Assembly: GCF_000015725.1 (NCBI RefSeq)
Contig: NC_008826.1
Coordinates: 535,445 to 599,444 of the forward strand
Origin: Methylibium petroleiphilum PM1
Lineage (GTDB): Bacteria; Pseudomonadota; Gammaproteobacteria; Burkholderiales; Burkholderiaceae_C
Direction: 5' to 3'
Length of the DNA stretch: 64,000 nucleotides
Both the position numbers and the translations under genes were made by a program. The notes under the pieces are model-generated. The model was not told the origin of the DNA. It ran no database searches and saw nothing but the letters and a program-made list of their open reading frames with translations. Position 1 is the first letter of the stretch; every line of letters begins with the position of its first letter. Positions 26,549 to 35,101 of this stretch are shown here, in pieces.

Positions 26549-28543
26549 CTAATAGTCAGCGCCGGGTTGGATGTCGGCACCCGTAAACTCGCTCTGGTTG
26601 ATGTTCAACTCCGCAAACTTGCGGTACAACGTCGAGCGAGCTATGCCCAAGGCCTGGGCCACCTGGTTGACCTTGCGATACTTGCGCAGCATCCCAACAA
26701 TGATCTGGCGCTCGTAATCCCGCACCGATGCCATGCTTTCAATGGGCACGGCGCTGGCGGACCGATCCTCCGGCTCGGCTCGCCGCAGCACCTCCGGTGG
26801 TAGACACTCCAGACCGATATCGCCGTCAGAGCACAGCAGCGCCGCCTCGATGGCGTTGCGCACTTCCCGGGCATTGCCCGGCCAGTGGTAGCGTTTGAGT
26901 GCGTCGCGCGCCTCGGCGGTGAAATTGACCGCCACCAGTCGGTGCTTGCGACGCATTACCTCGGCGAATTGATCGACGAGCACGTCGATGTCACAGGGCC
27001 GTTCGCGCAGCGGCTTGATGGTACGCTGCACGACCTTGAGCCGGAAGTACAAATCTTGCCGGAAACGGCCCTGTGCGATCAGTTCCTCGAGGTTGCGGTG
27101 GGTCGCTGCAATGATGCGGCAGGAGGCGCGGATCGTCTCGCAAGATCCGACGCGCTGGAAGCTACCGTCCTCGAGTACGCGTAGCAGGGCCACCTGCATC
27201 GCCGGCGGCAGTTCACCAACCTCGTCAAGGAACAGCGTGCCTCCCTTGGCGGACTCGAAGTAACCGGCTCGGCCACGCGGGTCGGCGCCAGAGAACGCGC
27301 CCTTCACGTAGCCGAAGAAGGTGCTCTCCATCAGGTGCTCGCTAATGGCGCCGCAGTTCACCGGCAGATAAGGCTCGTTATGGCGCGGGCTGCAAGCGTG
27401 CACTTGCCGCGCCAGAAGCTCCTTGCCGGTGCCAGTTTCGCCGATAATGAGGACGTTGACTTCGGCCGCGGCGATGCGCTGCAGGTCGTCGAACATCCGC
27501 CGCGTGTCCGGGTCGCGCGAAGCGAACTCGCCAAAGCGGCCAACCTGCTCGATCGCAGTCGTGCCCTTGAACTCTGTGCGGAACACGCGCTGGTAGCCGG
27601 ACGGTTTGGCCAGCAGCACGATGGTGCCGATTCGAGTGCCAGAGTTTGGCGCTTCAACGTCGATGGTCGTGCGCACAGCAACCGTGTCGTCGGAGCCAGC
27701 CGAGACCCAGCGCTCGGTGATCTGCCGGCAGCGCTCGTTGGGGGTGTGCATCACGGGTCGGCCAGCATGGTCCAGCGCGAGCATGTCGTCGTGGGGGTAG
27801 TGTCGCGCAGCGTCGCTGAATGCCGTTAGCAGTCGACGGCGCTCGAGCTCTCGGTGCAGCGCCATGCGCGCCTGGATCGAATTGGCGACAGAGACCGTCA
27901 AGCCGAGGGCCTGGTCGCGGAAGTCGGCCTCGATGGTGGTGAAGTCAATGATGCCTAACACCGTCTGGCCGTCGGCGTCAAAAATCGGAGATGCTGCGCA
28001 GGACCATGAGTGCCACCCTTCGCAAAAGTGCTCGGTGGCGAACACATGCACCGGCTGGCCCTTGGCGAGCGCCGTGCCCATGCCGTTGGTGCCGGCGGTC
28101 AACTCGTTCCACTGCGAGCCTTCGACGATGCCCGACTGCACGGCTGCGCGCTCACGCACCGCCGGGTCGCCGGTTATGTGCAACACGGTGCCGGTGCGCT
28201 CGGTCAGGATCATGATGCCGGGCACGTCTACCAGGAAGTGGCCGACATCCTGAACGATCGGCACCGAGGTCTCGAGCAGCAACTGCTCGGCCTCGCGCCG
28301 CAGCCGGAACTCGTCATCGCTCAAGCGGCGGCCCTTGGTCATCGCGACATCGACGCCCAGCGACGAGCAGCGCTGCCACTCACCGAGCAGCAGTTGGTGG
28401 TAGGGAGTGCGGCGCTCCTCGATGTCGAGCAGCCCAGCGTTGAAGCGCTCCCACAAGCCGCGGACGCCTCGCACGTCCTTGTGAAATCCCACGTACGGGG
28501 TTGCATCGTGAAAGCCCATGTGAAGAGTTGGGTTGGGCTTCAT
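26549..28543 (-). CDS. Sigma-54-dependent activator (AcoR-like, GAF/AAA+/Fis)
   Basis: A regulator of about 664 aa that activates sigma-54 promoters. The N-terminal half holds a GAF-type sensor region (SVPIVQDVGHFLVDVPGIMILT... to IIDFTTIEADFRDQ). The AAA+ domain has Walker A GETGTGKE near 370, the sigma-54 contact loop as GAFSGA instead of the usual GAFTGA, and Walker B GGTLFLDEVGELP. The C-terminal Fis helix-turn-helix includes VNQVAQALGIARSTLYRKF. ATG 28543 is chosen because the family start is recognisable there; the frame stays open to 28846. A good -24/-12 promoter lies divergently at 28840, the likely target. Confidence 0.88.
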   Translation of the reverse strand: MKPNPTLHMGFHDATPYVGFHKDVRGVRGLWERFNAGLLDIEERRTPYHQLLLGEWQRCSSLGVDVAMTKGRRLSDDEFRLRREAEQLLLETSVPIVQDVGHFLVDVPGIMILTERTGTVLHITGDPAVRERAAVQSGIVEGSQWNELTAGTNGMGTALAKGQPVHVFATEHFCEGWHSWSCAASPIFDADGQTVLGIIDFTTIEADFRDQALGLTVSVANSIQARMALHRELERRRLLTAFSDAARHYPHDDMLALDHAGRPVMHTPNERCRQITERWVSAGSDDTVAVRTTIDVEAPNSGTRIGTIVLLAKPSGYQRVFRTEFKGTTAIEQVGRFGEFASRDPDTRRMFDDLQRIAAAEVNVLIIGETGTGKELLARQVHACSPRHNEPYLPVNCGAISEHLMESTFFGYVKGAFSGADPRGRAGYFESAKGGTLFLDEVGELPPAMQVALLRVLEDGSFQRVGSCETIRASCRIIAATHRNLEELIAQGRFRQDLYFRLKVVQRTIKPLRERPCDIDVLVDQFAEVMRRKHRLVAVNFTAEARDALKRYHWPGNAREVRNAIEAALLCSDGDIGLECLPPEVLRRAEPEDRSASAVPIESMASVRDYERQIIVGMLRKYRKVNQVAQALGIARSTLYRKFAELNINQSEFTGADIQPGADY

Positions 28544-28839
28544 GCGAGTGCTCTTTCGATGGCAATCATGGATTGGCGCGCCCGCTCCCAGCCAGGTCGT
28601 GCCGTGGGTTACTTGACGGAGATTGGAGCGGCTCGGCCGAGCCGCAGCAAGCCGGCTTAACCCCTTAGGCCGGAGCCGGGCTGTCCCGGAACTCGGACAC
28701 CTAGGGCGGCTTGGCGGATGTTCGAAGCATCGGACAGTGCCGTCCCGGCAATGACAGCCCGACGCCGCGCTTGCCCCGTATTGTCGGTCGGCTTTGCGAA
28801 TTCTTCCGTAAATACCCTCAGGCGAACAGTGCGGACCGC

Positions 28840-28856
28840 TTGGCACGCGTCTTGAG
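28840..28856 (+). promoter_or_regulatory. Sigma-54 (-24/-12) promoter
   Basis: TTGGCACGCGTCTTGAG agrees with the consensus TGGCACG-N4-TTGC, with the GG and TTG elements at the right spacing and only the last -12 bases off. It is divergent from the sigma-54 activator gene and faces the truncated ORF at 28924 and, farther on, the monooxygenase and hydrolase genes at 30200-32931. Confidence 0.7.
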
Positions 28857-28923
28857 ATGAACAGGGCCTGTGCCTGACCCGCCGTGCGAAGCGAAGAAGT
28901 CGCACGAGCAACGAGGAGACGTC

Positions 28924-29043
28924 ATGAGCAGCAAGGCACACCCCAAGCTCTTGGCGGCGGACAGCGGTCGTCCCGACAGGGGACGATCGCGGTCGTTCCG
29001 CTGGTCATCATCGGCAGCCCGATCCACGCCGCCTTGTCACTGA
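28924..29043 (+). pseudogene. Truncated first gene after the sigma-54 promoter
   Basis: An ATG with a good ribosome binding site (GAGGAGACGTC) starts MSSKAHPKLLAADSG and then becomes Arg/Ser-rich and stops after 39 residues. The good start signals and correct distance from the -24/-12 promoter suggest this was the 5' end of the first structural gene of the operon, the rest of which has been deleted. I cannot say which family it belonged to. Confidence 0.45.
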
Positions 29044-30199
29044 TCCTCAAACACGAAGTCCAAACCCAACGGCCAGAAGGACTGCAGTCTGATGTTCGCG
29101 AGACGGACGACCTGCTCTCTGCACTTTGTCGGCTTACACTGAAGCGGCGTGCCAGTATTCTTGGTCTACGGTTTTTCAAAAGTCAGCGACCCAGGTTTGT
29201 GCAGCAACTCTCCTCTGTTGATTTGGAGCACCACTGTGGCATACCGCTCGACTGGATGGCAACCCGACCGGCGCCTCTAATGAGTCAGCTGGTAAAAATG
29301 CGGAGCAGCGTGCCGCCTGCGCGACGTCGACGCGACTCCAGCGCTAAGACATCAATCAATGCAGTGATTGATGACGTACTCCCGTGTTGATCTCGCGCTT
29401 CGGCTGACGGTGCCTGATCCTCGCATGCCATAGGTGGCAATTCGTCCCATCCTGCGGCCAGCGCCAATGCGTATGGAGTGGATAGCTCCTGTGTGGCTCA
29501 CTCATCTTCGGCCGGCCGTTGACGCGTGGAGCTCCTCGCACTGAGTGACTATCGTAGACAGTCATCATTGTTCTCATCGCACGCGCCGGGGCGCCCACTC
29601 CGACAGATACGAAATGTCGATGTCTTTTCCAATGAGGCGGCAAACAGGGTACGGCGCATTCACCCCCGGCGTATCGGTCCGCTCGCGCCATTCCTGCTCG
29701 CTGTGAGGCTCGTCGTCGTTCAGACCGAGCGCGAGTAGGCGCTGTAGGAGTCGGGGCAAATCGCGAACACGGAGGAAGACTCGTGACGCCGAACGCGGAG
29801 AGCGCAACGCCGCACGGCGTTCCTACCCGCGCGTCCCAGAAGGCAGGGACGCCTGGGTCAGCGGGGCGCTCCAGCCATCAGCGCGACGTACCTTGGTGAC
29901 TGTGGCTTGATCGCCGGCGCAACGCTCGCCCCCACGCGAACACCAAGCGCGGCAAGCGACAGCAGGCCGTGCCGCCGTGTCCCGGAGATCGGACGAGCAT
30001 GTCCGACCCGAGGTCATCCCGGCAACCTCGCCTGGGCCCGCGTGAGTCTTCGAGAGCAGATTTCATTAAGGAAATCCCTACCCAGTTGGCTTTCGTATCG
30101 ATGGCCTGCAATGTGCAAAGGAAGGCTGCGGCGCAACGCCTTTGCGCGAGATGTTTCGATGAGGCCCGCAGGGCCCTACCACACGAAGGAGAGAACACC
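29044..30199 (+). other. Region with no recognisable gene
   Basis: Several short open frames run through this 1.15-kb stretch on both strands but none resembles a protein family I know or has good start signals. It probably represents a deletion scar between the truncated first gene and the monooxygenase gene. Near 30108 the sequence TGGCCTGCAATGTGCAA weakly resembles a -24/-12 promoter and could serve the gene at 30200. Confidence 0.4.
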
Positions 30200-31819
30200 G
30201 TGTCCAGACCTACCACCACCGCCACGTGCGTCGACGCAGTGGTCATCGGCGCCGGCGTTGCCGGCCTCTATCAGGTCTACCGCCTGCGCGAGATGGGACT
30301 AAGCGTCCAAGGCTTCGAGACTGGCACCGGCGTCGGCGGCACATGGTATTGGAACCGATACCCGGGCGCGCGTTTCGATTCGGAAGCCGAGATCTACCAG
30401 TACTGGTTCTCGGAGACGATGTTCAAGAACTGGCAGCCGACCGAGCGCTACCCAGCGCAACCCGAAACTGAGCGCTGGCTCAACTACGTCGCCGACAAGG
30501 TCGACCTGCGCAAACACTTCCGCTTCGGCACGCGCATTACCGCAGCCCACTACGACGAGGCTCAGCGTCTGTGGAACGTGACGACAGACCAGGGCGACAG
30601 CGTTCAGGCTCAGTACCTTGTCAGCTGCACCGGCATGCTGTCGGCACCGCTGATGAATATCTTCCGCGACCAGGAGAGCTTCCGGGGCCAACTCTTCCAC
30701 ACCGCGCGCTGGCCGAAGGAGCGCGTCGACTTCGTCGGCAAGCGTGTCGGCATCGTCGGCACCGGTGCGACTGGCATTCAGGTGATCCAGACAATTGCGC
30801 CGCAGGTCGGCCATTTGAAGGTCTTCCTGCGCACGCCGGAGTACGTCATCCCAATGCGCAACCCGAAGTACAGCCCGTCCGACTGGGCTAAGCAGGGCGA
30901 GCGCTTTCATGAGATCAAGGAACGCGTGCTACGCACCTTCTCGGGTTTTGAATACGACTTCACCAACGGCGCCTGGGGAGACCTGACACCGGAGCAGCGC
31001 ACCGAGGTGCTGGAGAAGCTGTGGGCCGACGGTTCGCTGGCACTGTGGTTGGCATCGTTCTCGGAGATGTTCTTTGACGAGGAAGTCAGCGAGGCAGTGT
31101 CGGAGTTTGTTCGCCAAAAGATGCGAGAGCGCCTGAAGGACCCCGTGCTGTGTGACAAGCTTATTCCGACCAGCTACGGCTTCGGCACCCACCGTGTTCC
31201 GCTGGAAAGCAACTACCTCGAGGTCTACCACCAGCCCAACGTGGAGATTGTCGACGTAAGGGAGACGTCGATTGAGCGCATCGTGCCCGAGGGTGTGCAG
31301 ACCGCCGACGGCCGAGTGCACGAGCTGGACATTCTGATCCTCGCCACTGGCTTCGACGCCGGTAGCGGCGCGCTAACCCGCATCGACATCCGCGGCCGCG
31401 ATGGGCGATCGCTGAAGGAGGACTGGAGCCGAGAGATCCGCACGACCATGGGCCTGCAGGTGCATGGCTACCCGAACCTGTTCACCACCGGCGCGCCGCT
31501 GGCGCCCTCAGCGGCGCTGTGCAACATGACCACCTGCCTCCAGCAGCAGGTCGGCTGGATCAGCGACTGCATCCAGACCATGCGCGACCAAGGTAAACAG
31601 GTCATCGAGCCGTCGAAGGCTTTCGAAGACCAATGGGTGGCTCACCATGATGAGACCGCCAACAAGACCCTCGTCGTCAAGACCGACTCCTGGTATATGG
31701 GATCCAACGTCGAAGGCAAGCCGCGGCGGCTGCTGTCCTACATCGGTGGTGTCGGCAACTACCACCGCCGCTGCGCGGAGGTAGCCGCCGAAGGATACGA
31801 GGGTTTCGTCATGAGCTGA
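30200..31819 (+). CDS. Flavin-binding Baeyer-Villiger-type monooxygenase (CHMO-like), copy 2
   Basis: A 539-aa class B flavoprotein monooxygenase. FAD motif GAGVAG at 17-22, GGTWYWNRYPG at 46-56, fingerprint FRGQLFHTARWP at 161-172 and NADPH motif GTGATG at 187-192. GTG 30200 is the start because GAAGGAGAGAACACC precedes it and the FAD motif follows at the normal distance; the open frame extends upstream to 29969 with no family support. Next to it is a MetX-fold hydrolase that may cleave the ester product, and upstream is a sigma-54 regulator. It shares the family with 24714-26366 but is clearly diverged from it. Confidence 0.92.
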   Translation: MSRPTTTATCVDAVVIGAGVAGLYQVYRLREMGLSVQGFETGTGVGGTWYWNRYPGARFDSEAEIYQYWFSETMFKNWQPTERYPAQPETERWLNYVADKVDLRKHFRFGTRITAAHYDEAQRLWNVTTDQGDSVQAQYLVSCTGMLSAPLMNIFRDQESFRGQLFHTARWPKERVDFVGKRVGIVGTGATGIQVIQTIAPQVGHLKVFLRTPEYVIPMRNPKYSPSDWAKQGERFHEIKERVLRTFSGFEYDFTNGAWGDLTPEQRTEVLEKLWADGSLALWLASFSEMFFDEEVSEAVSEFVRQKMRERLKDPVLCDKLIPTSYGFGTHRVPLESNYLEVYHQPNVEIVDVRETSIERIVPEGVQTADGRVHELDILILATGFDAGSGALTRIDIRGRDGRSLKEDWSREIRTTMGLQVHGYPNLFTTGAPLAPSAALCNMTTCLQQQVGWISDCIQTMRDQGKQVIEPSKAFEDQWVAHHDETANKTLVVKTDSWYMGSNVEGKPRRLLSYIGGVGNYHRRCAEVAAEGYEGFVMS

Positions 31820-31835
31820 GGCTCGAAGCCGCCGA

Positions 31836-31854
31836 CCGCCGGCCGCGCCGGCGG
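31836..31854 (+). terminator. Intercistronic hairpin, possible weak terminator
   Basis: A perfect 8-bp stem CCGCCGGC (31836-31843) and GCCGGCGG (31847-31854) with a 3-base loop follows the monooxygenase stop by 16 bp. Only a short GGCTTT follows, so it may stabilise or partly terminate the upstream message before the hydrolase gene. Confidence 0.5.
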
Positions 31855-31887
31855 GGCTTTCAATGAACTATGACGATAGGAGCGCGC

Positions 31888-32931
31888 GTGATCACCAGCC
31901 CTTACTACACCCAGCAGGGCCACGGGCCCTACGAGCTGATCGACATCGGTTCGCTGGAGCTAGAGGACGGCGGCGTCATCGATGACTGCCATCTCGCGGT
32001 GGCTTGTCATGGTCGGCTCAACGCGGCCAAGGACAATGCGATTCTGGTGCCGACCTGGTATTCGGGTACGAGCAAGATCATGGGGGAGGTCTACATCGGT
32101 CCGGGTCGCGCGCTCGACCCAGATAGGTACTTCATCGTCGTCGTCAACCAGATCGGCAATGGCCTGTCGACCTCCCCCCACCACCAGGCCGACCCGACGC
32201 GCTTTCCAAGGGTGCGCATTGGCGACGACGTGCGCGCCCAGCACTCGTTGCTGTTGCAGCATTTCGGGATTACGCAGCTCGCGCTGGTCGTCGGCGGCTC
32301 GATGGGCGCGCAGCAGACCTACGAATGGGCGGTCCGCTACCCTGAAATGGTGCGACGCGTCGCACCGATCGCCGGCACCGCACAGAACACGGAGCATGAC
32401 GTCATGTTCGCCGAGACGCTGTGCGAGGCGCTCACTACCGACCCAGCCTTCGCCGACGGCCGCTACGCCGCCTCGCATGAGGTTGCCGCGGGCCTGAAGC
32501 GCCATGCAAAGCTGTGGACGGTCATGGGCTGGAGCACCGAGTTCTTCCAGCAAGGCCGGCACCGCGCGCTCGGCTTCGCCGACATGCCCGCTTTCGTTGA
32601 CCAGTTCATGACCGGCTACTTCGCGCCGATGGACCCGAATGACCTGCTCGCAATGGCTTGGAAGTGGCAGCGCGGGGACGTCGCCCGCCACACCGGCGGC
32701 GACCTTGCCGCCGCGCTAGGCCGCATCCGGGCGCGGACCTTTGTGATGCCGATCAGCCACGACATGTTCTTTCCACCGGCCGATGCCGAGCGCGAATGCC
32801 GGTTGGTGCCGGGTGCCGAGTTCAGGCCGATCGAAAGCATCGATGGCCACCTCGCGCTGTTCGGCACCGACCCGGCTGCGATGGCGCAGATCGACCGGCA
32901 CCTCAAGGAGCTACTGGCAAATCCGGCGTGA
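31888..32931 (+). CDS. Alpha/beta-hydrolase of the MetX (homoserine acetyltransferase-like) fold
   Basis: A protein of about 347 aa with the MetX-type fold: nucleophile motif GGSMGAQQ (Ser 138), a C-terminal Asp in PISHDMFFPP and a His near IESIDGHLALFG. True homoserine acetyltransferases start with a conserved LxxGxxLxxxxVAYETYG block; here the match is loose, and the position after a Baeyer-Villiger-type monooxygenase suggests an esterase, acyltransferase or lactonase role rather than methionine synthesis. GTG 31888 with AGGAG five bases upstream is preferred to ATG 31870, which lacks a site. It ends the operon before the IS110 repeat. Confidence 0.78.
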   Translation: MITSPYYTQQGHGPYELIDIGSLELEDGGVIDDCHLAVACHGRLNAAKDNAILVPTWYSGTSKIMGEVYIGPGRALDPDRYFIVVVNQIGNGLSTSPHHQADPTRFPRVRIGDDVRAQHSLLLQHFGITQLALVVGGSMGAQQTYEWAVRYPEMVRRVAPIAGTAQNTEHDVMFAETLCEALTTDPAFADGRYAASHEVAAGLKRHAKLWTVMGWSTEFFQQGRHRALGFADMPAFVDQFMTGYFAPMDPNDLLAMAWKWQRGDVARHTGGDLAAALGRIRARTFVMPISHDMFFPPADAERECRLVPGAEFRPIESIDGHLALFGTDPAAMAQIDRHLKELLANPA

Positions 32932-33007
32932 GTTCGCAGCACAGGGCTCGAGGCTGATGCCACTGGAATCGACGCACAGGCAGGTCGTAGAGACAGGGGT
33001 TAGGGAT

Positions 33008-33358
33008 GGTCTTATGTGGGCGCCTCCCGGATCGCAAACGACTTGGGCGCATGATTGATCAGGAGGTAGGGCTGCAGTCTTATGTCTGGCCTGTTGTGCA
33101 AGCCGTTGAAGCCTGCTGGCCCTGATGGCATTCGCCGACGAGGTTCCCATCTGCAAATCGAGCTTGATGCTCCACTTCCCTATCGGAGTGTCCCCGTCCC
33201 GGTCCGACTTGTCTGGCCCATCACGCGCGTGAGCCGCTTGCTGTCGTTCAAAACGATTGGGTCAAATGCTTCCTTTGCTCAATCATGCGGACTGCCATGC
33301 AGTGGGCCGCCAAGCCTGGCCTCTGGCGAGCACGGCCCAGATCGTCCTGGCCAGCTTG
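33008..33358 (-). repeat. IS110-family end, copy 2 (direct repeat of 4117-4466)
   Basis: Nearly identical to 4117-4466 in the same orientation. It contains the last codons of the IS110 transposase on the minus strand (ending RPTAWQSA, stop at 33283) and the 275-bp non-coding end. The shared sequence stops abruptly at 33358, where the array-type gene region begins. It marks the border between the catabolic block and the right-hand part of the window. Confidence 0.8.
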
Positions 33359-33405
33359 ACCGTGGCGGCCGCGACTCGCACGGCGCCGCGCGCGCGGGCG
33401 TTCGC

Positions 33406-34414
33406 ATGACCGTGCCCCAGGTGCCCGTGAGCGGCGTCGGAGAGTCCAAGTCCGTCGAGCGGAGGCCGATGGTCCTCAAGGGAGCCGAACGCAAAGAGGC
33501 CCTGCTCGAGATGCGTCGCCTCTTCGAGTCTGGCTCCGTCAAGGAGTCGGACGGCCTCATCGCGGCGCTTGCCCGCCGGGACCCGAGCCTGCTGCGTGGG
33601 CCGAATGGGCCGCACGCCCTCACCTGGCATCACACCGGCCTACGTGCGGCGTGCTTCTTCGACCTGGCCGAGACCCTGACCGTGGCGTTCGAAGCCGGGA
33701 TGGACCCGGACGATGCCGACCTGTTCGGCGGGCAGCCGGTGCTCTCCATGCGGCATCGTCCGTTCGATTTCGGGCTTGGGCCGTTGAGACCGCCGTCCCT
33801 GGCGGTCATGAAGGCGGCCCTGCGCCACGGCGCCAATGCGAACCGCATCTACACCTGGGGCCCGGGCGAGAGTGAGCGCGCGCCGACGGTGCAGTACCAC
33901 GCGAATCAGGTCCACCTGGCCAATGATCTTGTCAGCAGTGCCGCGCTGCTCGAGAAGCTCGACTTCGTCGCGGAGCTCCTACGGCACGGCGCGACGGGCC
34001 TCGACGAGTCCACGTCGCACCCGCTGAGGGCGAGCCGTGGGTTCCTCCATCTGCTGTGCGGCAGTCGCTTTGCTCGCACCCCCGGCCTCGACCTCGGCAT
34101 CGCCGGCACGGAGGCCGAAGGCGCGGCTCCGCGAAATCGTGCAGCTGGCGGTGTGCCAGGGGGCGAAGCTTGACTACGTCAGCCCCGACATCCGAGCGGT
34201 CCAGGACCTGGTCGACGCAGGCCACCTGGAGTCCGTCGCCATCCTGCTCGAGCTCGGTGTTCCAGCCGATGCCGCGCTGCTCGACAGGGCCCAGGTCGTC
34301 CACGGCGTCGACGGACGCGCCCGCCTGGTGGAGGCGCACATGCGGGGTGTGGTCGCGAGTGCCGGCCAAGGCAGTGCCTCCCGAGCGGTCGCGCGCCGGC
34401 GCCTCAGTGTCTGA
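33406..34414 (+). pseudogene. Ankyrin-like tail-module protein, frameshifted
   Basis: The first frame (33406-34173) encodes RKEALLEMRRLFESG...LIAALARRDPSLL and later FEAGMDPDD and ALRHGANANR, clearly homologous to the proteins at 61450 and 62451. Near 34100-34130 the homology moves to the +1 frame (VCQGAKLDYVSPDI, VAILLELGVPADAALL) and ends LVEAHMRGVVASAG...AVARRRLSV at 34414. One base change separates the two frames. It is an orphan member of the right-hand family lying against the IS110 end, about 25 kb from its closest relatives. Its start region may have been cut by the IS110 event. Confidence 0.75.
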
Positions 34415-34686
34415 TGCGATGAGCAGCCAGCTCGTGGGAGGTGACGTCGGTGAAGAGTAAGGATTCCGACACTTGGCGCGCCGGCTTCGAGCTGGCCTTC
34501 GACTTCCAGCGAGGCCGCCCACACGTGCACCGGGTCCTCTGAAGGCGGCGAGGCCGCCGCCGTACAGACGATGGTGGTCATGGAGCGGCGCCTGCAGCGC
34601 GGAAGCGAGTCCACCACCTCCACCTGCACCTCGCCTGCTTCTGCCAGCCTGCCGCCCTTCGCGCGCGCGCGCCAGCGCATGGTTCT

Positions 34687-34941
34687 CTAGCGCCCTAAGC
34701 GGGACCTCCTCCTGCGCCTCTTGTCGCCCTTGTTGGCCCTTTGCGCCTTGGCAGCCGCCTCTGCCTTCAGGGACTTGTGCGCCTTCCTCGCGAGGATGAC
34801 AGCGATGAGCAGCATCATGGCGAGGAACAGCTCGAGAGACCTGTGGCCAACCACTCCCAAGTAGTCGTCGAGCTCTGCGGCCGTTGGCACGCACTGTCGA
34901 GTGTGCTGCGTCGGCAAGATTTGGCTTTCTGGGTTTCGCAT
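34687..34941 (-). CDS. Small single-span membrane protein with basic tail
   Basis: An 84-aa ORF with one hydrophobic helix (SLELFLAMMLLIAVILA, about 35-51) followed by a Lys/Ala helix and a C-terminal GDKRRRRRSRLGR. The start region has only a weak GGAAG site. No family recognised. The strongly basic end recalls, loosely, the Arg-rich tails of the right-hand array. The 34415-34686 stretch shows no convincing gene. Confidence 0.45.
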   Translation of the reverse strand: MRNPESQILPTQHTRQCVPTAAELDDYLGVVGHRSLELFLAMMLLIAVILARKAHKSLKAEAAAKAQRANKGDKRRRRRSRLGR

Positions 34942-35101
34942 TTCGCTTCCATTGCACGGCTTGCATGCGAGCCGTTCATGAGCGTCTAGAGCCTGGTTTT
35001 AGCCGTCCCCAGCGGCGCTGGCGTTCCGTAGGAAGTGGAAATCGGCCCTGTACATTTCCACAGTGTCCCGTCAAACTCCAACGGGCAAACGGGAGATGTG
35101 C

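Noticed and set aside
29040..29110. GGACTGCAGTCTGATGTTCG as a third IS110-end copy
   Set aside because: Only about 20 bases resemble the repeat (GGCTGCAGTCTTATGTCCGG) and nothing around them matches, so chance is the better explanation.
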